From Magnetococcales bacterium (GTDB lineage: Bacteria; Pseudomonadota; Magnetococcia; Magnetococcales; Magnetaquicoccaceae), in the NCBI GenBank assembly GCA_015231375.1, contig JADGBT010000002.1, forward strand, positions 62,001-126,000: a stretch of DNA of 64,000 nucleotides. The letters are read 5' to 3'. The first letter of the stretch is position 1. The number at the start of each line of letters is the position of its first letter. Under the pieces are notes generated by a model that was given only the letters and a program-made list of their open reading frames with translations, did not search any database and was not told the origin of the DNA. The translations under genes and the position numbers were made by a program. This document shows, one piece after another, positions 38,005-48,097 of the stretch.

Positions 38005-40458
38005 TCACCCCCGGATTTCGACAGGCCAACGACACTCGAAACGCACCCCCTCGCCGCTTCCGCTCGCCAGGACAATGGTGCCACGAAGCTTGGTGGTGAT
38101 CAGATTGTAACAGATGTACAGTCCCAGACCACTGCCTCCCGCGCCCCGGTTGGTGGTGAAAAACGGCTCGAAGGCCCGATTTCTGGCCTCTGCCGACATG
38201 CCGACGCCCGTGTCGGAATAGATGAATTCCAGCGTATTTCCCTGCACGACAAAACGCAAATCGATCCGACCGGCCCGCACTCCGCCCTCGAAACCGTGGG
38301 TCAGGCTGTTGAGCAGCAGATTGGTCAGGATCTGGTTGAGATAACCGGGAATGCCCACCACCCGCAACGTTTCCGGGCACTCCAGGCCGATGTCGATCGG
38401 GGTCTTCTTGAAGGCGTTGCGCAGACTGATCAACACATCCTTGGCCACATCGATCACCCGGTACTCCCGCACCGCCTCCGAGGATTGATCGATGGAAGCC
38501 CGCTTGAAGCTCTGGATCAACTCGGCGGCCCGCTGAAGATTGCGGGCCACCAGCACCGAGGCCTCCTCGACAATCTCCATGCCGCGCATCAGTTCATCCA
38601 CATCCACCGCGTCGCGCGCCATCAGCGTCGCGAGAGACCGGGACTCCTCCAGCAACTGGGTGGCGGCGGAATAGGCCACGCCGATGGGGGTATTCACCTC
38701 GTGGGCGATGCCCGCCACCAGACGCCCCAGCGAGGCGAGTTTTTCCTGGGCGATCAACTCATGACGGGTATTTTCCAACTCCCGGATCTTCTCGTCGAGC
38801 CGCAGGGTGCGCTCCAGCACCTTGGCGTCCAGGGTGGCCAGCAGCCGGGTCAACTCCTGCTCGGCGCGCCGTCGGGAAATCAAACCCGCCAGCGTGTTGG
38901 CGATGTTGCGTAAAAAAACGATCTCGTCCGGATCATGGACATGACCGGCGGGCAAATAGACATTCAACACCCCGAACAACTGCGCGTCCGACAGAATCGG
39001 CACACAGTAGTGACCATGCGGCGTCATGCCCTCGAAGCGCAGTTCGTGGCGCGCATCCAACTCGCGACTCATCACCACCTCCCGCTCCGCCCCGGCCCGC
39101 CCACACAGACAATAGCCCAGGGGAATCGAGCGGCACAGGCCCAGCAACTCCGCAGACAGATCATGCTGCACCGTCAGATCCAGCCGTCCGGTCTCCTCGT
39201 TGAACAGAAAAATCGCTCCGCGCTTCTCCACTCCCAGCCAGGGGATCTCCAGCACCACCTGCAAGGCCTTTTCCAGAATCTCTTCCAACGTCAACGACAA
39301 CAACGACTGTTGCAAAATGGTGGAAATGGCCGAACGCCGATCCAGGGCGCGGGCATTGTCCTGTTCGCTCTTTTTCAGGTCCAGGACCGTCTCTTCCAGA
39401 TCACGATGACGCGCGGTCAGGCTCTCTTGCATGATTCTCAAGGAGCGAGCCAACTCCCCCACCTCGTCCCGACGCTCCACCCGAATGCGGGGCTCCTCTC
39501 CCTCGGCCACCCGACGCGCCGTGGCGCTCAGGGCGTTGACCGCGTGCAGCAAATCATACTGAAACCAGGCCAGCAGCAGACCGATCCCCAACAACACCAG
39601 AAACACCGTGATCTGCGAACGCAAAAACTGATCGAACAGCAACGCGCTCTGTTCCACATCGTGGATCTTGTACACCTCCTCCAGCGCAGCCAACAGCTCC
39701 TGCATCGCGCTTTCGGTCTCCAGAACCTGACGCCGGTATTGCTCGATCCACTGGCTGATCACCAGAATTTCACTGGCAATGGTATAAAAACCATGCTGAT
39801 ACGGCACAAACGACTCCTGAATCTCCTGGCGCGCGTCCGTCTGCAAACGGCTCCGATTCAGCAGATCCCCGAAACGCTCCACCTCGGCGTTGAATTTTTC
39901 CAGATACAGCACCTGCTTGCGTTCCATGTAATCTTTTTCATGACGACGCAACTGCAACATGGAAACCAGCAACTCAAAGGCATTCTCCTCTTGCAAACGC
40001 TCCTCGATCTGATGGATCCGGGCACGCAGACGGCCATGCTCGCCGGAATTCTCGTTCACGCCGATCTCCAGCAACTTGGCCTGAATCCGCTGAAACCGCT
40101 CCAACTGCACCTCAATGCGTTCTCGCACCCGGTCCGAACTGTGCCCCTCCGGCATGACGCGCAATGCGTCCAGCTCCTGCAAACGGGGAAACATGCCATT
40201 CAACAAGGCAACCACCCGCTCACCGGAGGCAGGATCCTTGGTACGCAGAAAATATTCCACCTCCCGGTGGGCATGATCGGCGTCCTGCTCGATTTGATGG
40301 ATCAGAATGCTGGTGTGGCGGGTCAGATGATCCCGCTGCCAAGAGGCGGTATTGGTGCGGTAGTGCAAAACAGCCTGGACGGCATTCACCACGAAGGCCG
40401 CCAGGATCAGCAGGAAAAAAAAGGTGATCTTGCTCTTGAAACGCAGATGTCTGACCAT
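38005..40458 (-). CDS. Membrane sensor histidine kinase with HAMP and Cys-containing GAF domain
   Basis: An 817-residue kinase. Two membrane segments (about 9-30 and 258-280) enclose a helical periplasmic sensor of about 225 residues. HAMP (about 280-340) and a GAF domain (about 375-530) follow. The GAF contains [11 protein letters not shown] and PHGHYCVPI, as in the hybrid kinase at 32102. HisKA carries VAGIAHEVNTPIGVAYSAAT with His586. The ATPase domain has LNQILTNLLLNSLTH and GGSGLGLYICYNLI. There is no receiver. It is upstream of, and parallel to, the HD-GYP regulator, so the two may form a c-di-GMP control pair. Confidence 0.9.
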   Translation of the reverse strand: MVRHLRFKSKITFFFLLILAAFVVNAVQAVLHYRTNTASWQRDHLTRHTSILIHQIEQDADHAHREVEYFLRTKDPASGERVVALLNGMFPRLQELDALRVMPEGHSSDRVRERIEVQLERFQRIQAKLLEIGVNENSGEHGRLRARIHQIEERLQEENAFELLVSMLQLRRHEKDYMERKQVLYLEKFNAEVERFGDLLNRSRLQTDARQEIQESFVPYQHGFYTIASEILVISQWIEQYRRQVLETESAMQELLAALEEVYKIHDVEQSALLFDQFLRSQITVFLVLLGIGLLLAWFQYDLLHAVNALSATARRVAEGEEPRIRVERRDEVGELARSLRIMQESLTARHRDLEETVLDLKKSEQDNARALDRRSAISTILQQSLLSLTLEEILEKALQVVLEIPWLGVEKRGAIFLFNEETGRLDLTVQHDLSAELLGLCRSIPLGYCLCGRAGAEREVVMSRELDARHELRFEGMTPHGHYCVPILSDAQLFGVLNVYLPAGHVHDPDEIVFLRNIANTLAGLISRRRAEQELTRLLATLDAKVLERTLRLDEKIRELENTRHELIAQEKLASLGRLVAGIAHEVNTPIGVAYSAATQLLEESRSLATLMARDAVDVDELMRGMEIVEEASVLVARNLQRAAELIQSFKRASIDQSSEAVREYRVIDVAKDVLISLRNAFKKTPIDIGLECPETLRVVGIPGYLNQILTNLLLNSLTHGFEGGVRAGRIDLRFVVQGNTLEFIYSDTGVGMSAEARNRAFEPFFTTNRGAGGSGLGLYICYNLITTKLRGTIVLASGSGEGVRFECRWPVEIRG

Positions 40459-40511
40459 CCGGCCTCCTTGTTGGATATCCTAACCCGGACGGCCGTGACC
40501 GACCCGACGCA

Positions 40512-42062
40512 TCAGATCGTGCCGTCGCCCGGCAAACGCGGCTCCACCCCGGCAGGCCATTCCGGAGGGGGTTCCGCCGGCAGGTCAGCCGGCCAGTCGG
40601 AAGGGCCTTCCGGCATCGCCGAAGGTTCGGACAGGAAAGAGCCTGGCGGCGGTTCGGGATCCGGCATCGACGACGGCTCCGGCAGCGACATCGGCTCCGG
40701 CAGCGGCTCGTTGTCCATGGTGGATTCCGGCGCCAAAGGCGGCATCGGCTCGCCACCGCCACCACCACTCCCGGACTCCGGCCCGGCGGAAGACGACGCC
40801 CCGGACGCGGGTGCGGATAAGACGGGCGCGGCTTTGGGGGCAGGAGCCGCAGATCCGGATTGGGGGGCGGGAGCGGAGGCGGGTCCGGGTTTGACCGGTG
40901 ACGGGGTTTGCCGCGCACCGGACTGGGCGACCGGGGGCCGGTATGAAATCGTGGGCACCGCTTGATCGACGCGGATCGCCGCCGGATTGCCATCCTCGCG
41001 ATCCAGTTGTTCCAGGTTGGGCAGACGCAACCCCTGCGGCGGAATGGTCTGTTCCTCGGGGATTTCAGGAACGATCAGATAGGCATCCCGCCCCTCGGCG
41101 CTGGCGTTGGTGGCCACGCCCACCCGTCGGGACTGGCCATCCGGATTGTCGGCCATGCGTTCGGCCAGACGCCAATCCACCACCACCTGCAAATCGGGAC
41201 GACGCGCCAAAGCCTGCTTGATGGCCCTGGACATCCACTCCCGCTCGGTTCCTTCGTTCTTCAACTCCGTGAGGATCGGATAGACCTCCAGATACAACTC
41301 CCCGTCACGCCAGCCCGCCTTGGCCGGTTCGTTGACGATGGCCACCGTGTCCCCGGCTTTGACATTGGGAAAAAAAGATACGATATCCTCAGGATACAAA
41401 CGAATACACCCGTGACTCACCCGGCGACCGACCCCCAGGGGACGATTGGTGCCATGCATCAGATAGGCAGGCAGACTCAGATAGATGGCATGGGTGCCCA
41501 ACGGATTGCGCGGACCAGGATAGATGGCCTCGGGCAAAGTGGGATCCTCCTTGCGGATCGAGGCCGGAGGACGCCAAATGGGATCGGCCATCTTGCCGGT
41601 GACCACCGTGCGTACCCGAGGGGTCATCATCCCCTCCTGTCCCACGCCGATGGGATAGGTTTCGATCCGCTCGCCGCGCAGATGATACACGCGCATCTCC
41701 GGCAGATTGACCACGATCCGGGCCGGATTGTTGAGTCCGGGCAGAACCTTGCGAAAGTCCAGACGGATCTTGCTGCCCACGCGGGGACTCCAGGGATCCT
41801 GATCCGGATTGGCCAGCATGATTTCATTGAAACCCAAATGATTGTCTCTGGCCAGCATGATCATGGTATCGTTGACCGTGACCCGGTGACGGTAATAGCT
41901 GCCGCCGATCACTTCGTCCTTGCGGTTCTTCAGGGTATAACGACGCCGAGGCTCGTCGTCCGGATGAAAGGCCCACACCGTCTCCGCGCCCGTCACCCAG
42001 GTGAGCAGCGCCACGATCGTTCCACCCAGCCATACCCTGGCCACACGATTCCGATGATCCAT
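40512..42062 (-). CDS. L,D-transpeptidase (YkuD) with LysM-like N-terminus and Pro/Glu tail
   Basis: A 516-residue periplasmic protein with an N-terminal signal (ARVWLGGTIVALLTWVTGAE). A LysM-like segment (about 57-105) includes YYRHRVTVNDTMIMLARDN and NPDQDPWSPRVGSKI. The YkuD domain (about 115-245) contains HGTNRPLGVGRRVSHGCIRL; His203 belongs to the motif, and His217 and Cys219 are catalytic. The enzyme forms 3-3 peptidoglycan cross-links or anchors lipoproteins. The last 130 residues are Pro/Ala/Ser/Glu-rich. The ATG shares one base with the cinA stop (TGATG). The family resembles ErfK/YbiS. Confidence 0.92.
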   Translation of the reverse strand: MDHRNRVARVWLGGTIVALLTWVTGAETVWAFHPDDEPRRRYTLKNRKDEVIGGSYYRHRVTVNDTMIMLARDNHLGFNEIMLANPDQDPWSPRVGSKIRLDFRKVLPGLNNPARIVVNLPEMRVYHLRGERIETYPIGVGQEGMMTPRVRTVVTGKMADPIWRPPASIRKEDPTLPEAIYPGPRNPLGTHAIYLSLPAYLMHGTNRPLGVGRRVSHGCIRLYPEDIVSFFPNVKAGDTVAIVNEPAKAGWRDGELYLEVYPILTELKNEGTEREWMSRAIKQALARRPDLQVVVDWRLAERMADNPDGQSRRVGVATNASAEGRDAYLIVPEIPEEQTIPPQGLRLPNLEQLDREDGNPAAIRVDQAVPTISYRPPVAQSGARQTPSPVKPGPASAPAPQSGSAAPAPKAAPVLSAPASGASSSAGPESGSGGGGGEPMPPLAPESTMDNEPLPEPMSLPEPSSMPDPEPPPGSFLSEPSAMPEGPSDWPADLPAEPPPEWPAGVEPRLPGDGTI

Positions 42063-43213
42063 CACGGTGTCTCCTGTCCTTGAGCCGTCACCATCCGACG
42101 CAGCAGGTGCAAGGCGGTCTGACTCGCCTGCCAGCGCACCCGGTCGCGGTTGCCGACATAATATCCACGATGTTCCAATATGTGCCCCTGACGATTACGC
42201 ACCGCCAGATAAACCGTACCCACAGGTTTGTCGGGAGTGCCCCCATCCGGTCCAGCGACGCCGGTGACCGCCACAGCCAGATCCGCGCCACTGGCCTGGA
42301 GCGCGCCGACCGCCATGGCCATGGCCACTTCGCGACTGACGGCTCCATGGGTCTCCAGCAGCGCCGCGTCCACCCCCAACCACTGCCGCTTGACGGCGTT
42401 GGCGTAGCTGACCGCTCCCATATCCAGATAGGCCGACGCTCCCGACACCGCCGACAGCCGCGCGACCACCAATCCACCGGTACACGACTCGGCGGTGGTC
42501 ACCTTCAGGCCGGACTGAATCAAGCGCTCCCCCAGCACCTCCTCCACACGACGGGGGGTGTGCGACTGCACGCGGTTGCCCAATCGGGCACGGATCCGCT
42601 CCTTGAAATCCTCCCCCATGATCGCGGGAATCAGCAATCCGGCATCCCCGTTGGGCAGATTGCGCACCTTGCACGCGGAAAATCCCTCTCCGGCCAAACA
42701 CTCCTCCAAATCCAGGGGTTCCCCGGCCCCTTCCACCATCCAGCAGACCGTTTCCCGATTGCGACGCGCCAAAGAGCCTTCCCCGCCGAGGAAACCCCGC
42801 AAGATCTTGATCAAGGAGAGGCGCGCCGTCCAGATGGAGTGGGTGAAATACGCCACCATGCGTCCCCGACGTTGCAGCACAAACCCGGTGGCCCGACCCT
42901 GTTGATCGTACAGGGTATGGGCGCCGAAGACCTTCAAACGATCCGACTCCTCCCCGTCCAGCCCCAGGGACAGCCCCAGGTTGGACAGCAAAGAACGCCG
43001 CAAACGATTGCCCCGGCCATGATCCTGCACCAAAATGAGCGGATACTCTTCCGGCATCGCCGTCGGATCGAACGGTTCATCCTCGTCCAACTCCATCACC
43101 GCTACCGTACCGACGCCCAGACACTCCAGCAACAAATCCAGATAGGGTCGTCCGGAAGGCGGAAGCAGGGAGCCCTGTTCGCTCCAACGTGGCATGACCA
43201 ACAAACACTTCAT
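42062..43213 (-). CDS. CinA-type nicotinamide-nucleotide amidase with atypical N-terminal domain
   Basis: A 383-residue protein. The C-terminal part (about 210-380) is a CinA/PncC domain: LGERLIQSGLKVTTAESCTGGLV, SAYLDMGAVSYANAVKRQWLGV, HGAVSREVAMAMAVGAL and AVTGVAGPDGGTPDKPVGTV. That domain deamidates NMN to recycle NAD. The N-terminal 200 residues do not show the MoCF-type sequence of full-length CinA and I do not recognise them; they begin MKCLLVMPRWSEQGSLLPPS. Start and stop overlap or abut its neighbours (pgpA end, L,D-transpeptidase start), so the three appear to be one operon. Confidence 0.8.
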   Translation of the reverse strand: MKCLLVMPRWSEQGSLLPPSGRPYLDLLLECLGVGTVAVMELDEDEPFDPTAMPEEYPLILVQDHGRGNRLRRSLLSNLGLSLGLDGEESDRLKVFGAHTLYDQQGRATGFVLQRRGRMVAYFTHSIWTARLSLIKILRGFLGGEGSLARRNRETVCWMVEGAGEPLDLEECLAGEGFSACKVRNLPNGDAGLLIPAIMGEDFKERIRARLGNRVQSHTPRRVEEVLGERLIQSGLKVTTAESCTGGLVVARLSAVSGASAYLDMGAVSYANAVKRQWLGVDAALLETHGAVSREVAMAMAVGALQASGADLAVAVTGVAGPDGGTPDKPVGTVYLAVRNRQGHILEHRGYYVGNRDRVRWQASQTALHLLRRMVTAQGQETP

Positions 43214-43665
43214 GGCAACCCAATCCTGGCGATCCAAAAGAGGCACAATCCGGCGTAAGCCCCGGCGGCCAGATCATCCGCCATGATGCCCCAGCCTCCC
43301 GGCAGACGTTCGAGGACATCCACAGGCCACGGTTTGAAGATATCGAAGAGACGAAAGAACACAAATCCCCCCAACATCCACCCCCAACCCGGGGGCGCGA
43401 CGATCATGGCAAGCAAAAAACCGGCCACTTCATCGATCACCACCTCGGACGGATCCTTGCGCTGCACCACCCGACAGGTCACTCCGGCGCTCCACACCCC
43501 CAGCACACACACGCTCCCCAAAATGATCCAGGACCAGCCCGCGCCCAACGACTGGGAAACCATGGCCAAAGGCACAGCGGCCAGCGTACCCCAGGTGCCG
43601 GGAGCCTTGGGCAGATATCCGGAACCGAAAAAAGTGGCCAACCAGATTGCCAATCGCCGGGTCAT
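43210..43665 (-). CDS. pgpA: Phosphatidylglycerophosphatase A
   Basis: A 151-residue inner-membrane enzyme that dephosphorylates phosphatidylglycerophosphate to phosphatidylglycerol. FFGSGYLPKAPGTWGTLAAV, SEVVIDEVAGFLLAM, FFRLFDIFKPWPVDVLE and GGWGIMADDLAAGAYAGL are family signatures, and four hydrophobic helices are present. AAGGAGAG lies eight bases upstream of the ATG. It overlaps the cinA start by four bases and looks first in the operon. Confidence 0.95.
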   Translation of the reverse strand: MTRRLAIWLATFFGSGYLPKAPGTWGTLAAVPLAMVSQSLGAGWSWIILGSVCVLGVWSAGVTCRVVQRKDPSEVVIDEVAGFLLAMIVAPPGWGWMLGGFVFFRLFDIFKPWPVDVLERLPGGWGIMADDLAAGAYAGLCLFWIARIGLP

Positions 43666-43698
43666 CGCACTCTCCTTGCGATCCAATGAGATGAAAGC

Positions 43699-43728
43699 TT
43701 GACTCTCACCCTTTAATGTGGATACAAT
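43699..43728 (+). promoter_or_regulatory. Sigma-70-type promoter upstream of brnT
   Basis: TTGACT (43699-43704) and TACAAT (43723-43728) are separated by 18 bases. Transcription would begin near 43735, about 28 bases before the ATG at 43763 that looks like the ancestral toxin start. BrnA-type antitoxins usually autorepress such promoters. Confidence 0.7.
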
Positions 43729-43762
43729 AAAACAAAGCAAGCCACGCCATCCACCCGACGCC

Positions 43763-44039
43763 ATGCACATTACCGAATGAGCCAGCCAAAAACACACGCA
43801 ACATGGCTAAGCGCGGCATCTCCTTCAAACGAGCGCGGGAAATGGCCTGGGATTCAGCTTTAATCGTGGAAGATACGCGCCAGGAGTATGATGAAGCCCG
43901 CTATCTGGTGCCTGGAGCCATCGAAGGACGATTGCACGCTCTTGTCTTCACCCCACGTGGTCATGCCCTTCACATCATCAGTCTGCGCAAAGCCAACCGC
44001 CGAGAGGTGCGACGCCATGCACAACACACCCGATCCTGA
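43763..44039 (+). pseudogene. brnT: BrnT-family (DUF497) toxin, start codon apparently frameshifted
   Basis: The body (43803-44039, 78 residues from MAKRGISFKRAREM) is a BrnT-like RNase toxin: RGISFKRAREMAWDSALI, IEGRLHALVFTPRGH and the C-terminal IISLRKANRREVRRHAQ are diagnostic. The family usually begins M-x-I-T-[FY]-[DE]-P-A-K-N. Here MHIT (ATG 43763-43765) is followed after four bases by EPAKNTRN in another frame, and MHITE then hits TGA. One extra base separates the two parts. Either the gene is inactivated, or translation restarts at ATG 43803 without the first 12 or so residues, or the ribosome shifts. The antitoxin gene overlaps its end. Confidence 0.75.
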
Positions 44040-44303
44040 AAAAATCGATGCCGAAAACCCCGAATGGTCCAACGCGACCTTTCACCACGCCAAACCTGCT
44101 CAAGAGGTACTCCGCGCCCTGTTCCCCCCAAACGTGGTCGATGACCTGCTGCCTCCCAAACGGGGCAGACCGTGCAAAGATCATCCCAAGCAAGCCATCA
44201 ACATCCGCCTCTCCCCGGAAGTGATCACCTCATTTCGCGCCACCGGCAAAGGTTGGCAGACCCGCATCGACAATGCCCTGCGGGAGTGGCTCGCCACCCA
44301 TGG

Positions 44304-44322
<19 letters not shown>
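44017..44322 (+). CDS. brnA: BrnA-family antitoxin
   Basis: A 101-residue protein whose C-terminal half is the BrnA signature: KRGRPCKDHPKQAINIRLSP, then VITSFRATGKGWQTRIDNALREW, a ribbon-helix-helix DNA-binding domain. The N-terminal half, rich in Asp/Glu/Ala/Pro, would bind the toxin. The gene overlaps the toxin gene by 23 bases, and its 3' end overlaps the convergent livF by 19 bases. An intact antitoxin beside a probably broken toxin is a common end state. Confidence 0.88.
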
Positions 44323-45013
<691 letters not shown>

Positions 45014-45017
<4 letters not shown>

Positions 45018-45886
45018 CGCCCCTCCTCCTCGGGCACCCCCAGGTAGGCCTCCAGCACCACCGGATTGTCCCGCACCTTTTCAGGCCGACCCGAAGCGAT
45101 CACCTGACCATGATCCAACACCACCACCTGATCGGAAATCTCCATCACCAGCCCCATGTCGTGTTCGATCAGACAGACCGTCACCCCATGACCGCGCCGC
45201 AAGGAGAGGATCCATTCGGACAACTCCCGGGTTTCATTGGGATTGAGTCCAGCGGCGGGTTCATCCAGACACAACAAACGCGGTCCTGCGCACATGGCGC
45301 GGGCGATCTCCAGACGCCGTTGTCGTCCATAGGCCAACTCCCCGGCCAGACGGTTGCCGTCTTCGGCCAGACGAAAGAAATCCAGCCAATACCAGGCCCG
45401 TTCCCTCGCCTCGGCCTCCGCGTCCCGATAGGCGCGCGTCGAGAGCAGTCCGGCGAGCAGATTGTTGTTCACCCGGGCGCGCTGGGCCACCAGGAGATTC
45501 TCGAAGGCGGTCATCTCCTTGAACAGACGAATGTTCTGAAAGGTGCGCACCACCCCGGCCCGCGCCGCCAACGCCGCGCCTCCGAACATCTTGCAGTACA
45601 GCCGTCGCCCGAACGCCCGAGGAGAGCGCAGATCCTGGCGCCGGAACGGCCCGCCCAGAATCTCGATCAGATCCACGCTCACACCATCCGCGTCCGTCAA
45701 ACGGATCGCGCCGGAGCTGGGACGATAAAATCCGGTCAGGCAATTGAACACCGTGGTCTTGCCCGCGCCATTGGGTCCGATGAGCGCGGTGACGCTGCCG
45801 CGCCGCACATCGAAGCCGACACCGTTCAGGGCCAGCACGCCGCCGAAGCGCATGGTCAGATCATGAACCGTCAGCAAGGAGGCCAT
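45014..45886 (-). CDS. livG: Branched-chain amino acid ABC transporter ATP-binding protein LivG
   Basis: A 290-residue ATPase. Walker A is GPNGAGKTTVFNCLTGFY, and VVRTFQNIRLFKEMTAFENL precedes the signature region, which is variant (LAYGRQRRLEIARAM). Walker B is LLCLDEPAAGLNPNE, and CLIEHDMGLVMEISDQVVVL carries the H-loop. The end EAYLGVPEEEGR is typical of LivG. The internal segment LIEILGGPFRRQDLRSPRAF is longer than in the E. coli protein. It follows livM by one base. Confidence 0.95.
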
Positions 45887-45887
45887 A

Positions 45888-47161
45888 TCAAGCCACCCCG
45901 GAACGATCGAACCGCGCGCGCCGGGCACCCATCAAACCACGGGGCCGCCACACCATCATCAAGACCATGGCGCAGCCGAACAACAGTCCCCGATACTCGG
46001 CGAAATCCCGCAACGCCTCAGGCAGCACGGTCAGGATCACCGCTGCGGCGATCACCCCGGCGGTGGAGCCCATGCCCCCGAGAATGACGATGGCCAGGAT
46101 GTGGGCCGACTCCATAAACGTGAACGAGGTGGGATTGACGAATCCCTGGGAAGCGGCGAAAAACACCCCGCCCACGCCGCCGGTCATGGCCCCCAGACCG
46201 AACGCCGACAGCTTGACCGTCACCGGTTGGATGCCCAGCGAACGACAGGCGATCTCGTCTTCCCGCAACGCCTCCCAGTTGCGTCCCAGGGGCATGCGCC
46301 GCAGACGCCGGATGACGAACACCAACCCCCCCACCACGATCATCAACAGCAGATACAAGAAGATGTCCCGGTATTCGTTGGAGAAGGGCACCTGGAAGTA
46401 TTCATGCACCGTGACATGTCCCGGCTGGGCCTTGCGCCCAAACTCGATGCCGAAAAACGATGGGAACGGCACCCGCACCCCATTGGGACCGCCGGTGAAA
46501 TCCATCCAGTTGTTGAGCACCAGCCGGATGATCTCCCCGAACCCCAAGGTGACGATGGCCAGATAATCCCCGTGCATGCGCAGCACCGGAAAGCCCAGCA
46601 TCACCCCGAAACACGCCGCCAGCAGCGCGCCGAAGGGCAACGCGGCCCAGAAGCTCAGATCCAGATACTTGAAACCCAGGGCATAACCATAAGCCCCGAC
46701 CGCGTAAAAGGCCACGAACCCCAGATCCAGCAATCCGGCCAGTCCCACCACGATATTCAGCCCCAAGGCCAGCAACACATAGATCCAGGCCAGGATGGCC
46801 ACATTGAGCCAGTATTTGCCGATGAACCAGGGCAGAATCAGCGCCACGACACACAGCGCCAGCAGCAGGAACGTGCGGTGGGCCTCGATCCAGGAGGCCA
46901 GGAGGGCACTCCCCGCTTTCGGTCGGCCAGACAACCGCCCGACAAGATGTCCGCGCGCGCGCAACCAGCCGAACGCGAACCGACCCAAGACCACCCATCC
47001 CGCCAGCCACACAGGACGCTGCCAGTGGCCTTCGAGGGTATAACCGGAGAGGGAAACCCCGGTCAAAGGCGCGAACAGCAACAAGGCGACCACGCCGGTG
47101 ATCAAGGACTCCCGCAGCACAGCGCCCACACTCTGTCCGCCGCTCACGGAGCGTTCCGTCA

Positions 47162-47162
<1 letters not shown>
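45888..47162 (-). CDS. livM: Branched-chain amino acid ABC transporter permease LivM
   Basis: A 424-residue permease with about ten hydrophobic helices. YVLLALGLNIVVGLAGLLDLGFVAFYAVGAY and IVTLGFGEIIRLVLNNW are the LivM core signatures. The coupling region is EDEIACRSLGIQPVTVKLSA. The N-terminus (about 110 residues) is longer than in compact LivM and includes two extra hydrophobic segments. The ATG shares a base with the livH stop (TGATG). Confidence 0.94.
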
Positions 47163-48085
<923 letters not shown>

Positions 48086-48097
48086 GAACGGCCCCGT

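Noticed and set aside
40512-40960. Separate repeat element in the L,D-transpeptidase tail
   Set aside because: The Pro/Ala/Ser-rich codons explain the similarity; no unit is long or regular enough for a tandem repeat.
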